This document shows positions 47,650-62,736 of a stretch of 64,000 bases of DNA, one piece after another. Location of the stretch: NCBI GenBank assembly GCA_018466975.1, contig JAENRS010000022.1:186001-250000 (forward strand), given 5' to 3'. The notes below the pieces were generated by a model. It worked only from the letters and a program-made list of their open reading frames with translations, had not been told where the DNA came from and searched no databases. Within the stretch, counting starts at the first letter, position 1. Every line of letters begins with the position of its first letter. The DNA comes from Sparassis latifolia (lineage: Eukaryota > Basidiomycota > Agaricomycetes > Polyporales > Sparassidaceae). The translations under genes were made by a program, and so were the position numbers.

Positions 47650-49942
47650 GGTGTTGCAGATGCAGCGCTAATCTTGGAGACGCGGTGATCTTGGACATTT
47701 AAATGGTCTGAGGATATGTCATAATCTTTTTATTGCAGGATAGACTCGGACATGGTGTCTGTTTGACTCCCAGTCTGCGAGGCATTCCTGTTCTGTGAAC
47801 AGAATAAAGTTCAATCCGTGCATGTCTCCCCCTAGAAGTCAGAGAACATGAGGCTACACATCAAGATCACTAGGGTTTCAAGGACATCAGTCACTGTGAG
47901 TTCAATGTCTTCCATCAGAGCATGCCCATGGAAGTAGAGCATGTCCGATTCCAGTATGACGGACTCAGTGTTTGGTTGTCGGATAAGAGGTCTTCGAATA
48001 CATCTGAACCTGAGGTCTCAGACGCACGCAAAAGGGCCGAAAGTAGCGGTAAGACAAAAAGTGCATCTTTATTCACATACCACATTTTCAAATCAGTGAC
48101 AGGTGTGTAGATTATGCCGGGCTGGACGCAGATCCGTCACATTCGCTTGCAAACCGCTGGAGGCGAGGGGGAGTTATAGCACCCAATGATGACCAGACGT
48201 TGCGTACTGTGGCACAGGTTCATGCACCTATAAGAGTTGGGATCTCCTTACAGGGAATTGCAGTACGACCTGGCTTACCTGCGAAAAGACCCACTGCCGA
48301 TGCAGCCTTGCACCTATTGGCCGGGACGACTGCAACACTCTGGCGGTCTATACCATGACTACATCGGGGAATTCGCCTGAATCTTGTTTGAGCTTGCAGC
48401 GCTGACAAGTGTGACCAAGTGTGACGCGAGTTTGTAACCGCGTGTAAGAGCTTACAATCGACGCGTCGTGCTGATACACAGCTTGTGGGTCTTTGTCGCC
48501 CTGGTACAGAGCATGTGCACCGGCCATCGCTGTTCCGTTTCGATCTCCGGAGCTACTCTGTATCCTATACATCTTGTAACACCTTCCCGACCGCAGCCAA
48601 GCCTGATGTTCGGCTTGCAACATCATGTCAGACTCTCCTCAGCTTGACTCCTCTGGACAAGAGATAACCGATAACGCGACGCGCCGTGCCTTCCCCTTTG
48701 CCCTAGCTATCGTACGAGTTCCTACGGCTGGCCCTAAAGTGGGCATGTTGAACTTTCGGCGCGTGCATCTTTCTTTGTATTGTCTCTCTTCTGCTCTACC
48801 CACCGCCTCTCGCATGAAGTGACGTGACTCCCGAGCTGTATCGTGCTCCGCAGACATGTTCGTCTGTGTCATTGTATGGGGAGATATTTGTGTGCCTACA
48901 TTCCTGATCCTCGAGCTGAGAAGCTCCGTGGGTACTGCCCACGTTGTTGTGTGCAGGGGATGGATGGTGTCCACACCATTTGACCATTATATTCACACTC
49001 ACACCTTATCCTACACAGATCTTCTGTGAATTTCAGTTGCGATACGTCATGGGCGGCTGTGGTTCCAGGATACCAAGGGTGCGTGCACCAATATTTGATG
49101 GTCATTGGTAGTCTGGCCGCCCTCATTGCATGTTTGTCTGGATTGGGGTGATTCCATGCCACGTAGGCACGTATATTTGGGAGTTGGCTTTGGTTTGGTC
49201 CAATATATTTGTTGACTAGGTATCTCATGTCCGTGGTGAGCACTGGGGCTAGCAGTATAGCTGAGATTTCATGCATAGAATGGGTGCTGTTGCATCTAAT
49301 GGTGAAATGTAAGGTCTTACCAGAAACATAAGAGCTATCATCCTGCTTGAGTTGCACGAGAATTCCGGATGTTCACAATTCTTATTGTTCTTGGCAGAAG
49401 CTGCATAGTCTTATCTGCGGTTATACTCAGGGCTACAAGCCTTCTACACCTTCCATATATTTTACACCTTGTAATGACTTACAATTGCCGATAAGACCCG
49501 TACCAGAAAGATGCAAATTCCCCGATGTAGATCTGAATTCCCCGAGTCTGCTACAAGCTGCAGGGGTTGAACCATTTCGGACCGAAAGGTTGATCTCCGA
49601 AACGCGTCCCACAGATCTGGTGCACTGAGACGCGTCGACGCACCCAGCCTACCCTACCTGTTAATTTCATCTTAAAAAACTTTCCAGTGCCCTTCTGCGC
49701 TGATGCTCTTAATTTCCGCATGAGTGCTGAACAATGTGCTCCTTCACTCTCATTTAAATTTAATTCTATCGCGGGTCGCGCTCTATGCAAGGAGATACTG
49801 GCCCCATCAAGTCTTCCCTACGAGCCCCATGACTACCAATTGGATGGCGTGTGCTAGGCATTGGACAGCATCGATGCCCTGGCTGTTACACTCACGGATT
49901 CTGAAAAACAGGTCTCCTCATCATATTCATGCTGGTAGCTTC
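47650..49942. other. Intergenic, no supported gene
   Basis: A 153-codon minus frame at 48896-49357 and several smaller ones lack motifs. The stretch ends at the LTR element. Confidence 0.4.
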
Positions 49943-50578
49943 TGTTACGCGGCAGCGAAACACGAGCGTCAAGTCGAGTTGTCACGAGACAAGGTCTTAG
50001 TCTAAGACACAAGTCCGTTCAAGTGACACTTCTGGCGATGTCCTCGCACTGAAGGTCGATCAGAGTTCGTTCTTATGACTCGTAGTAGCTGTCTGCTACT
50101 AACGGTCGATTTCAGTCAAAGGCAAGTGAAAAGCTGGTTTAATGGTAACCAGGTCGAGATGGGGATCCAGCTCGACAAGGTCGTTTACTTATACAAAAAG
50201 TATCCGCAGTACTACGCAGTAATGCGAGATCGTTCATTGGCTAGATAAGGTGAAACGATATCTGGGCAAGGTAACAGCGAGGAAGTAATATGTATGAGAA
50301 AGCTGAGTAAGGTCGTGAGAGATAATCAGTACTAATGGGGATAACGAGTCGTGTATCAGAACGAGGTAAAGATGAGGCGACATGCACGCCTTGCATGCTG
50401 ATAAGAAGAAGGTCCGGAGTTGGATCCGGTGTAACCCTAGACTAGGGGTTCTGGACATCTGGGTAAAGAATCGGAGGTTGCACTCCGATGAGTCACGTGT
50501 TGGATCACGTGGTCTGGTAACGTAAAGGGAACAAGGGAAAAAAGAAAAGACGCGCCACAAGTGGGGAGCGTTGTAACA
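49943..50578 (-). repeat. 3' LTR of the chromovirus
   Basis: 636 bp. Matches the other LTR except for a small cluster of changes around 50385-50403. Confidence 0.96.
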
Positions 50579-50625
50579 TCAGCTCCCGTCTAACGTTTCT
50601 TGTCCCACAAGAAATATCGTGATTT

Positions 50626-51369
50626 TCATCGTCGTCGGGGGCAGTCGCGGACATAATGATCTCCTCCGCATCTGTAGCATGTCCGCCGGTTGGTTCGTGA
50701 TCCTTGTTCGGGGATATGTCCATCCCTGTAGGGATGACTGCGATGTGAAGAAGTGGATGCGGTTGAGAAAGATGGTCGTGATAACGGAGATCGTCCACTG
50801 GGTACGTGCGAACGAGGAGGGCGAAGTCGAATGGGAATTGGTTCTGGCGACGAGCGGGGAGTGGATGCGGGTATTCCATTAGTGGTGTATCCGAGGATGT
50901 GTCCGATGTCTGCGTCCCCATGCTCCCTCCAAATCTCCTGTGCTGTACGAGTGACCGTACTGCGCATCAATGACCAGACTTGGTCGACTCTGGTTCGGGC
51001 TCTACTCATCCTTTCCTCTGCTGCGATGAGCTCTTGTCTGGCCGTCTGCATCCACTCGACCATTTCCAACGCTCGTTGCATGGAAACCACCGCTTGTCGA
51101 TCTTGCGGGCGATTTCGTAAGGCGACAAGGATATCTGTGAAGTCGACAGGAACACGGATGGCCGAGATCAGACGCGTGGCAAATTCTTGTTCGTCCGATG
51201 CGTGACTGAGTTCGATAGAAGGTGAGGGCGATGAGGCGCGGATAAAGGGTGTCTGTGCTCGAGAGGGTGCTCCATTGACAAGTGTAGGCGATGCGGGTAT
51301 GCTCATAATTGTGGAGGCGACTTCAGCGAGTATATTGTGAACGAGGTCGTCTATAGCGGAAGTGGGCAT
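50626..51369 (-). CDS. Accessory ORF 3 of the retrotransposon, zinc-knuckle protein
   Basis: A 247-codon frame between pol and the 3' LTR. The N-terminal part is Ser/Pro-rich. The middle (about residues 60-145) is helical, with RALEMVEWMQTARQELIAAEERMSRART, probably a coiled coil. A Ser/Arg/Pro-rich basic region follows, and the C-terminus is CYRCGGDHYVRDCPRRR, a CX2CX3HX4C zinc knuckle with a basic tail. It is a candidate nucleic-acid binder. It starts 27 nt after the preceding small ORF and ends 47 nt before the LTR. Chromoviruses normally have no ORF here. Its frame is intact although pol is broken. Confidence 0.7.
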   Translation of the reverse strand: MPTSAIDDLVHNILAEVASTIMSIPASPTLVNGAPSRAQTPFIRASSPSPSIELSHASDEQEFATRLISAIRVPVDFTDILVALRNRPQDRQAVVSMQRALEMVEWMQTARQELIAAEERMSRARTRVDQVWSLMRSTVTRTAQEIWREHGDADIGHILGYTTNGIPASTPRSSPEPIPIRLRPPRSHVPSGRSPLSRPSFSTASTSSHRSHPYRDGHIPEQGSRTNRRTCYRCGGDHYVRDCPRRR

Positions 51370-51396
51370 TGATGATATGTCGTCTTCTCCTCCTTT

Positions 51397-51546
51397 TTAT
51401 ACCTTTCGGTCGTTAAGGGGATCGCGGTTATCTGTGATATGAAATAGAATGTCGTGGATCCGGGTAATAATCAAATAGATGAAAATCCATTGGACGATAA
51501 AGAGTATTCCCACAGAGATAAGAGCTGCCTGATCAGTTCCAGGCAT
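51397..51546 (-). CDS. Accessory ORF 2, single-pass membrane micropeptide
   Basis: A 49-codon frame starting MPGTDQAALI, with one strong membrane segment SVGILFIVQWIFIYLIITRI and a polar C-terminus. Its ATG lies inside the last codons of accessory ORF 1, giving a 14-nt overlap with that ORF's end. An in-frame upstream ATG at 51609 would make it 70 codons. Confidence 0.45.
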   Translation of the reverse strand: MPGTDQAALISVGILFIVQWIFIYLIITRIHDILFHITDNRDPLNDRKV

Positions 51547-51709
51547 CGTTCTGATCACCCCAGCCGTTAGCGTGCGGGCTGTCTCGTGTGAAGAGTGTGT
51601 GTTCGACAAGTCGTCTGATAAGGATTTGGTGGACGATCCAAAGAAAGGCGAGGGTTGTGCAGTGGAGGACGATTAGGAAGATGATGAGGAAAACCGTCGT
51701 GGTAGTCAT
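51533..51709 (-). CDS. Accessory ORF 1, single-pass membrane micropeptide
   Basis: A 58-codon frame starting MTTTTVFLIIFLIVLHC, with a hydrophobic N-terminal segment of about 22 residues through TLAFLWIVHQ, then RR and a polar tail ending DQNDAWN. Its ATG is 17 nt after the chromodomain stop at 51727. The tight spacing and overlap with ORF 2 suggest coupled translation. No homolog is known to me. Confidence 0.45.
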   Translation of the reverse strand: MTTTTVFLIIFLIVLHCTTLAFLWIVHQILIRRLVEHTLFTRDSPHANGWGDQNDAWN

Positions 51710-51726
51710 TCCGGGTTTCTTCTCCT

Positions 51727-55586
<3,860 letters not shown>

Positions 55587-55590
<4 letters not shown>

Positions 55591-56585
55591 AAACCCAATT
55601 GGGTTCGTTCTTCATCAGTCATGTCGTTGAAGACATTTCGCACATAGGCGATCTGTTCCTCTCTGGTTTCTTCCTTCGATGTCTCCTTCTTCTGTGCGAG
55701 GTCTTCTCGCATCTTCTTGATCCATGTGATCGTGTCTGTGTCCAACCCGGGCTGTATCGTTCTAGCACGGGTGAAACTTCCAGACTGGGGGTGGATTTGT
55801 CTGTCGTTGGCTATATGGCCCTTCTTTCCGCATAGGAAACATAATCCTTCTTTCATTCTCTTCTGTCGCTCGTCCGGGGATAAGCGCGAGATATTGACAC
55901 GATCAACATCCATCGCGTTTGGATCCCTTGCAGAAGCCGAGTAGTAGGGACGATGGACAGATCGGCCCTTTCCTCGCGTCGTCGTAGTGGCTCCTCGCTT
56001 GAAGATCTGAGCAGATCTCCATTGGTTATCAAACCGCGAGGCGTATTCGTACCACTTGTCAAGTGTCTTGGGCATGCTCTCCATCTCATATATCTTTTGT
56101 CGGAGTGGGTCGTTAAGTCCCCACTTGAAATACTCGATATTTCCGGCATCTTCTAATTTCGCCTTGGATTCAAGCGATCGGAATTCGGCAATGTAGTTGT
56201 CCGCAGTACGAGTTCCTTGCTTGATGTTACGCAGCAAGGTACGAGCGGTTTCTTCAATATTTTCATCGCCAAATGCTTTGTTCACACTCGCAATGAAGTC
56301 TCTCCAACTCCCATAAGAAAGGAAGTCATCATTGGTGAGTTCCATTTCTATGAAGCTCTGTGCCCATGATCCTGCTGTTCCTCCTTGCATGTGCGATAGC
56401 ACGAATGCGATCTTCTGATTGTCCTCCTGGTAGACATGGCTATTTCCGGCCATGTAATTCTTGCATTGGTTTATAAATTCCCTAAGCTTTGAACGGTCTG
56501 AACCGTTGAAGATCTCGGGTTTTCTAAAACCAAGTTCCTTCTGGCTGACATGGTGACGTCCTTCATCCATGGTAACTGTAGCCAT
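55587..56585 (-). CDS. gag
   Basis: The 332-codon Gag starts MATVTMDEG and contains the Ty3-type capsid core ([24 protein letters not shown], then [17 protein letters not shown] and the R.L..I.QG..TADNYI block). Its zinc knuckle is incomplete: [13 protein letters not shown] is followed by Arg where the last Cys of CX2CX4HX4C belongs. The frame stays open upstream for another 75 or so codons without a Met (to a TGA near 56824), so a non-AUG start is possible. Confidence 0.88.
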
Positions 56586-57267
56586 CGGTGGTATGTAATC
56601 GGATATGATTGGTGCAAGAATTGGTTGGGGTACGGGATCCTGGACAGGGAGGTTCCAAGGGGCGTCTGGTCTTTCTCCTGGATAAGAGATAGGTATGCCG
56701 CTGTCTGCGATGTGTGATAGTACGAGCCCTCCAACGTTATGGGGTAGGCCTGCTTCGTAGTCACCACTTGGGTGATCAATGTGTTGATCTGGTCTGATGA
56801 GTAAAGGTCGTCCGCTTAAAACGTGTCACGTTCCTCTCAGCGCCCCACTCTGCCTGAGATGGGAGGAGATCGATGTATTGCTTGGGAAGAGCAGTCGGGT
56901 TGATAAAGTTCAAATCCAGCGTGGATAAATTCCCTGTGTGGCCTACGCCTACACGTAGACTGCACACCGCCCCAACTAAGTGGGTTCATTCGCCGCCGGC
57001 TAACAAGCCCGTAGAGTGTCTTCTGTCTTCAAACTGGTACACCTATTTGCTGATTGCTCGAGTGATTACCTCAGCCTCCTCGGCCTATTGGTCTCTCGGA
57101 CAGACCCTCTCCGAAGATGAGTGATCAGTCTATCCTTCAGCTACCTCGATTACAGAGTAATCTCAAACGGTGCTTTAGCAATCGAATCGGTGTATCGCTC
57201 AGTTTTCAAGGTTCGGTCCGGTCGGTAGTTCGTTGTTAGACTTTAGGAAGTCACAGAGAGTAATAAG

Positions 57268-57277
57268 ATCTCGACCT
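57268..57277 (-). promoter_or_regulatory. Primer binding site, probably self-primed
   Basis: Two bases inside the 5' LTR the minus strand reads AGGTCGAGAT. It is complementary to ATCTCGACCT of the element's own LTR transcript (57488-57497), about 30 nt downstream of a TATAAG box. That is the Tf1 self-priming arrangement; no common tRNA 3' end match is evident. Confidence 0.55.
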
Positions 57278-57279
57278 AA

Positions 57280-57917
57280 TGTTACGCGGCAGCGAAACAC
57301 GAGCGTCAAGTCGAGTTGTCACGAGACAAGGTCTTAGTCTAAGACACAAGTCCGTTCAAGTGACACTTCTGGCGATGTCCTCGCACTGAAGGTCGATCAG
57401 AGTTCGTTCTTATGACTCGTAGTAGCTGTCTGCTACTAACGGTCGATTTCAGTCAAAGGCAAGTGAAAAGCTGGTTTAATGGTAACCAGGTCGAGATGGG
57501 GATCCAGCTCGACAAGGTCGTTTACTTATACAAAAAGTATCCGCAGTACTACGCAGTAATGCGAGATCGTTCATTGGCTAGATAAGGTGAAACGATATCT
57601 GGGCAAGGTAACAGCGAGGAAGTAATATGTATGAGAAAGCTGAGTAAGGTCGTGAGAGATAATCAGTACTAATGGGGATAACGAGTCGTGTATCAGAACG
57701 AGGTAAAGATGAGGCGTACATGCACGTCTTGCATGCGCGATAAGAAGAAGGTCCGGAGTTGGATCCGGTGTAACCCTAGACTAGGGGTTCTGGACATCTG
57801 GGTAAAGAATCGGAGGTTGCACTCCGATGAGTCACGTGTTGGATCACGTGGTCTGGTAACGTAAAGGGAACAAGGGAAAAAAGAAAAGACGCGCCACAAG
57901 TGGGGAGCGTTGTAACA
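57280..57917 (-). repeat. 5' LTR of the chromovirus
   Basis: 638 bp, the promoter-bearing LTR for the minus-strand transcript. Confidence 0.96.
57525..57530 (-). promoter_or_regulatory. TATA-like box in the 5' LTR
   Basis: The minus strand reads TATAAG. Transcription would start roughly 30 nt further on, near 57497, where the sequence complementary to the primer binding site begins. Confidence 0.45.
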
Positions 57918-57922
57918 GCTTC

Positions 57923-58192
57923 CGCTTTAGCTCGAGATCCTATGGTGTGGATTGTATTGCCATAGAGCTCGAGGGCATGGGGAGCCTGAGAACAATACAG
58001 TGTGTGGCTATAGTTGTATGGAAGCATATTGTCGCTAGCTAGATGGTTCACGGAGACGCAACAAGTACGATCACAATCTGGAGATGCCGACGGCATCTGA
58101 ACGGCAATCGCAAACTCACAAGTGAAGTGGTGTGTGCTACGGCTAGGCGGGCGAGTTTGATAGCAGACCTGTATCGTGATCGTCCTCCTCAC
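57923..58192. other. Flank of the LTR element, no gene
   Basis: No supported feature between the target duplication and the small inverted-repeat element. Confidence 0.4.
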
Positions 58193-58446
58193 AGCTAAAT
58201 TCAAAACGTTAGACGTTTCTTGACGAAACTCACCTCCCGATCTTTGTTCACGGAGCAGCACTTTAGTGTGGGACAAACGACCTAAACCAAATGCAGAAGC
58301 TCAAGCGCTCGCTCCGAGCCTGTGTGCGAATTGACTGCTTGCCCAATTCGGCCTAAGTCTGTTTGTTCCGCACTAAACCGCTGCGCCACAAACAAAAATC
58401 GGGAGGTGAGTTTCGTTGCAAAACGTCTAACGTTTTGAATTCAGCT
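58193..58446. repeat. Small inverted-repeat element with about 52-bp arms (MITE- or SINE-like)
   Basis: The left arm, 58193-58248, contains ATTCAAAACGTTAGACGTTT and ACGAAACTCACCTCCCGAT. The right arm, 58391-58446, holds their reverse complements with about six mismatches. The minus strand of the interior begins TGGCGCAGCGG, which fits a tRNA A-box, and has a weak B-box-like GGCTCGGAGCG later. No clear target duplication was found at the ends. Confidence 0.65.
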
Positions 58447-60376
58447 GCAACAAGGTCACTATTTACGGCTGCCTACGGGAGACTAAAATTCCCCACTGTA
58501 TGAAGACCCTTCGCACCGAATCCCCCTGGGCCACTTCCGTTCGTCTTGGGCGATGCGCACTTATGTAGTAAAACAGTCCTCCCTGTTGGAAATGCCACAG
58601 CGGAGATTAATTCATAATGCCATGATATATAGGGAAATCTATATTTGGGACATGTGAGCGCTCCGCCACCACATCTTCTTCAACCCATACCTTCTACTAG
58701 TATATCGGGTAAAAACCCGCCCTTTCGCTTACAGGAGACAAACTCGTGGTACTGAGCTCGGATTCGTCCCGCGGCCAGTACCATTGGGCAAATTCCTCCT
58801 TTACTGACCGCTGTTTCTTATTAACAGATCAATCAACAGGGAAACCTTCGTACGGCGGGATAAAAGGCTTTCTACCTTGTCTCTCGTGGGCAGACAATCT
58901 TTATTGAGTCGGGAGAGAATGGGGCCTAAAGGTTTATCCCCTCTTCGTGCCAATTCCAGAAGACTCAGACATTAAATGTAACAGGTCTCAACAAATCAGA
59001 TGTACGCAAGTTTTTGCATCCGTCAGCTTACTTTTTCTCTTAGCACCCATGTACCGGTCAGCTGCAATACGAGAAGCTCTGCACCGGTCAAATAAAGTGC
59101 CTAGACAGCCTTTCTCGAAGGTGTCTCTCATTCTGGATGCACCGATACGTCTGACCGGCCACTATCCTATCTGTAAGACCCAGCGCGCCGGATGCACTTC
59201 AATTTCACCCGTCTGGCTGGCGCCCTCGCCTTCTGTTGCGCGACTGATACATGATCGGACCGAAAAAGTCTGTGCTCCAGACTCTGCCATTCAACGATTA
59301 ACTCACAACGGGGGCACAGTGCGCATATCTGCAAGTGCCGTTAGACACGTCGTAGTGCGATAGGACTGCCACAGCCAGTTCACGTTGCAGCAGTTTCTTC
59401 TGCGCAGCTCAGGCACGAGATCCCTGGCGCACGTTATGCTACTCTACGCCCGTGTATGACACTACCCGTCCAAGGGTAGCACGCAGAGGCTTCCACCCAC
59501 CTGCCGCGACAATCACTGTACTTGCGCCAGTCTTGTAAGATGAATTGTCAGTATTCGTTCATCATACTGACAATTGTGAGGCCTTATGCTGTAGACACAC
59601 CACCTACACCTGTCTCTACCGATGATGTGGTCGGGGTGCACTGGGCGCGGCGACGGGGGTGTTCTGTGTCAGTATGGATGACTCTATTCGGCGTCTGCGG
59701 TATGTCCATATGCTGACGTGCTTCTATTGTTACACAGATAGGACTTGTGCTTCTCTGCTTCCAAAAGCCCAAGGTCCGCATGGACGATTTTATACAGCAA
59801 GAGGACATGTGAGCGTTTTCGAGTCAGAGACTCTGATTTCTCCCTTCTCTGGATCCGTACAACCTGACCGTTTCGCACAAACATATCACAGTCCACCATC
59901 AGCATCAGCATCTTGGAAGTCTCTGACCCTGTTATGCGAGCCGGACGCTTCGAATTTATCGGTTTCCCGCTCGTTCCTCGTTCGATGCTCACTATCCCAT
60001 CCACCAAGATCAGGGCCTTCTGACAAGTTCTGATAAACAACTTCCTACGACACCCACTTCTCATCCTAACGAACCATACATTCATCTTGAACGTGATCCC
60101 GCCGTGAGGTGGTCACGTATGGCTAGAAAGAAACTGTTAGCAGATCTAACATTGGCGAATCTGGATGACAATTCTGAACTTCTGCTACATTATCTACTGC
60201 GTCAAACAGATTATTTGGGGCAAATGTCCCTTTTTTTCAATGTAGATAGCATGTCTTGACGCTTGGCTACCTGTATCGTACATTTGTCAATGGTGAAAGG
60301 GGATTGCATTTGTGTAGCTTCTACTACGAGGACCGATATGTCAAATGCTCGTCTGTGATCTATCCTCTACGTGTGC
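58447..60376. other. Intergenic, no supported gene
   Basis: Several open frames up to 138 codons show no motif. A perfect 12-bp inverted repeat, AATTGTCAGTAT and ATACTGACAATT, with a 9-nt loop, lies at 59543-59575. Confidence 0.4.
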
Positions 60377-61138
60377 TTAGTATATACCCGGTATAAAACT
60401 GTAAGGGACTAGACGACGATATTGCAACCATGTCTCTCCGAATTGATCCATCAACAGCTTGTCCTCAATTTTCCCCTGTTTCTTCAGGGATAGAGCACTG
60501 AACGACGCACAAATAAACCAAGTGTAGACAATCCACTTGGCCGGAGACGCCATGATCCCACACTCTGTGATGTAATTCCCGTGTGAGCAAAACGTTGCCA
60601 CTGCTCCTAAGAGCATCAAAAACACCGCGGAGTAGCTCGGATGACGGACATAGGAATAAGGACCGGATGTGATGAGCCTATGTCCGTGCTTGATAGTGAC
60701 TTCATAGGTGAAGAGCGGCCCGAGGGTCGCAAAGCACCAAACGCGGAGAAGAGTCGCTAGGATCATGAGGGAAAAACCGAAAAGGAAGGGAGGTGTGAGG
60801 GTGCCAATGGTATCAATTGATGGGGAACGCGCAGGGCACAGATTCGAAAGGATATGTGAGGAATACGGGTACGCGTAGTGGAGCGCGACGAGGACACCGG
60901 AGTTACTGAACGCAAGTGCGGTGATCATGGCCTGAAAATTGTTCAGAATCGCGAACACGTTACAACGTAATGAGAAGCTCACCCGAGTACCATAGACCCA
61001 TAGAAGAACTGCTCTCTCGAACAGCTGTCCCTTGTATACTTTTCCTCCAACCCCAAGAGGTGGTTGTGGAGGCATCAGACCGATATTGTGAGACAGCGCC
61101 GCGAGGAGTAACAGCGCAACTTTAATAATTATCACCAT
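60377..61138 (-). CDS. STE14: Protein-S-isoprenylcysteine O-methyltransferase
   Basis: ICMT methylates the C-terminal prenylcysteine of CAAX proteins (Ras, mating pheromones) in the ER membrane using SAM. The chosen start MVIIIKVALLLLAALSHN begins the first membrane helix; an in-frame ATG at 61186 would add 16 residues. One intron near 60940-60990 joins LLWVYGTR to AMITALAF. The catalytic core shows LRVWCFATLGPLFTYEV, HRLITSGPYSYVRHPSYSA (the conserved GPY.YVRHP.Y block) and, at the C-terminus, IEDKLLMDQFGETWLQYRRLVPYSFIPGIY (EE/ED...F...W..Y). About 235 residues, the usual size. In a basidiomycete it would act on lipopeptide pheromones and Ras/Rho proteins. Confidence 0.9.
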   Translation of the reverse strand: MVIIIKVALLLLAALSHNIGLMPPQPPLGVGGKVYKGQLFERAVLLWVYGTRVSFSLRCNVFAILNNFQAMITALAFSNSGVLVALHYAYPYSSHILSNLCPARSPSIDTIGTLTPPFLFGFSLMILATLLRVWCFATLGPLFTYEVTIKHGHRLITSGPYSYVRHPSYSAVFLMLLGAVATFCSHGNYITECGIMASPAKWIVYTWFICASFSALSLKKQGKIEDKLLMDQFGETWLQYRRLVPYSFIPGIY

Positions 61139-61186
61139 AGTATTCGAAGTAGCAGAGTTGAGAGGAAATAGGATGCGAGGGGACAT

Positions 61187-62681
61187 CGGTGTCTTATACG
61201 TGCCGAACCCACCTCAGAATCATCATACACCGCCAATGGCCTTGCGGTAACTGAGAGTTTGTATCGATTTCCCAGGTACTCCGGTATGAAATGCGCCCAC
61301 TCACGAGATGAAGGCATTCCATAGAACATAGTTAGCGACCTTCGCGCTGGCAGGAGGTAGCTGAGCTTCTAAATCTTAGAATCCTGGGTAGCGCAGACTC
61401 ACATTTCCGTCTAATGACCAAATCCTCTACTAGTTCCTCTCAACCCAAGACTTCTTCCGGGCCGTTCGTGGCCGCACTCTGCAGCTCTCGCCGTTAGACA
61501 TAGCGACCGCATCTAAGATATGCTGATAGGCTTGCTGGTCAAGAGCACACCGGCAAGTTGCGATCGTCGCGACTCATCGTCTGAGTCCGATGGCGACACG
61601 AAAATGCGCATGCGTCGGGTTTGTTATCACTGATCTGTCACGCAGCTGACGTTGTGTGGCGGAGGCTGTGAGCACTTATAACGTACGTTGATAGATGTTG
61701 ATGCTCCTGGTGACTTTCTAGAGCAGTCTGAGGGAGGGGATACTGGCCCGTACGCATTCTACGGCGCAAACACGACCGGTAAATGCACGGAACGGCGACA
61801 GCTGGAGGATCAGCTAAAGGCATCAAGTCGGCTCGAGTCAGAACGCGTTCTCTGAGGAGAGGAATACATGAAGCATCACCTTGGTCTCCGGGTTTTCGCG
61901 AGCGTCGAACGCAGTGGGAACTTCTCGCCGAGCCGGTGGAGTACGTAAGACTTCTCCGTGGGTGGGTTGCCTATATATAGTACTCGTCCTCGTTCGGAAC
62001 GGTGTATTCACCTAGTGTCGACCCTCGGTCTTGGTGTCAACGACGTGAGGACATGGTGGGGTTGCATTGAGAGCCGTCCGCAGCGATTTCATGGCATTTG
62101 GACAGCGACCGGTTGAAGCGGGAAGTGCCTCAACTCGAGGGTGTGCTTCCTCGAGAACGTGTACGAGCACGGCGAATTGCGGTAGGCGCATGGCTTCTCC
62201 TCACGGAGCCGATGATTCATGGTTGCGTTTCGTCTTCATTCTTCATCCTTCATCCAACTTGAACGCCGTCCACGATAACTGCCACCACTGTACGCAATCT
62301 GCCGGCGCTCTTTGCGCACCTTCAAGACGGCTGCTGGGTGGACAAGAAAGACCCGTTGAAGCCCTGCGCAGACGACGCGGGCCTGTCCGGTTGGGGAGGG
62401 AGGAGAGGTCGGAGGGGTCGGATGGGAGTTGGTTGGGGAAATGGAGCTCGAGGGACGTGGGGACCGCACTACGGCCTACAGCGCCACCCCCGCGTCTGTC
62501 CGCATCTCCGCAGAAGTGTTCCGTTCCGTGAATTTGACGAGGCGATGCGGGGCTGGCTGGGTCGTCGACAGACGAGGGTTGGTGCCCCGCGGACTAGCTG
62601 GGCGGCTATGTCTTCGCTAGGGGCGCCGGCGAGATCTCGTGGTCACGCGCCGCCGATTAGGTCTGCGATCGCGAGACCGGT
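61187..62681. other. GC-rich intergenic region
   Basis: Long overlapping frames on both strands from about 62067 onward arise from the GC-rich composition; no motif is seen. The end contains the promoter of the acetyl-CoA synthetase gene. Confidence 0.45.
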
Positions 62682-62687
62682 TATATA
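62682..62687 (+). promoter_or_regulatory. TATA box of the acetyl-CoA synthetase gene
   Basis: TATATA, 55 nt upstream of the ATG, followed by C/T-rich sequence typical of strongly expressed fungal genes. Confidence 0.5.
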
Positions 62688-62736
62688 CCGTGCCCCTCTC
62701 AGCAGTGTCCATCATCCTGTCCCCCGTCTGCCCACC

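Noticed and set aside
48896..49357. 153-codon minus-strand frame
   Set aside because: It is open but unrecognised, lacks neighbouring exons, and overlaps other random frames; not enough to call a gene.
57776..58276. 166-codon minus-strand frame across the LTR boundary
   Set aside because: It is half LTR and half flank, created by the insertion, with no motif.
58700..58800. Possible tRNA gene around the GGTACTG...CAGTACC inverted repeat
   Set aside because: The stem can form, but no A-box and B-box pair or cloverleaf could be placed.
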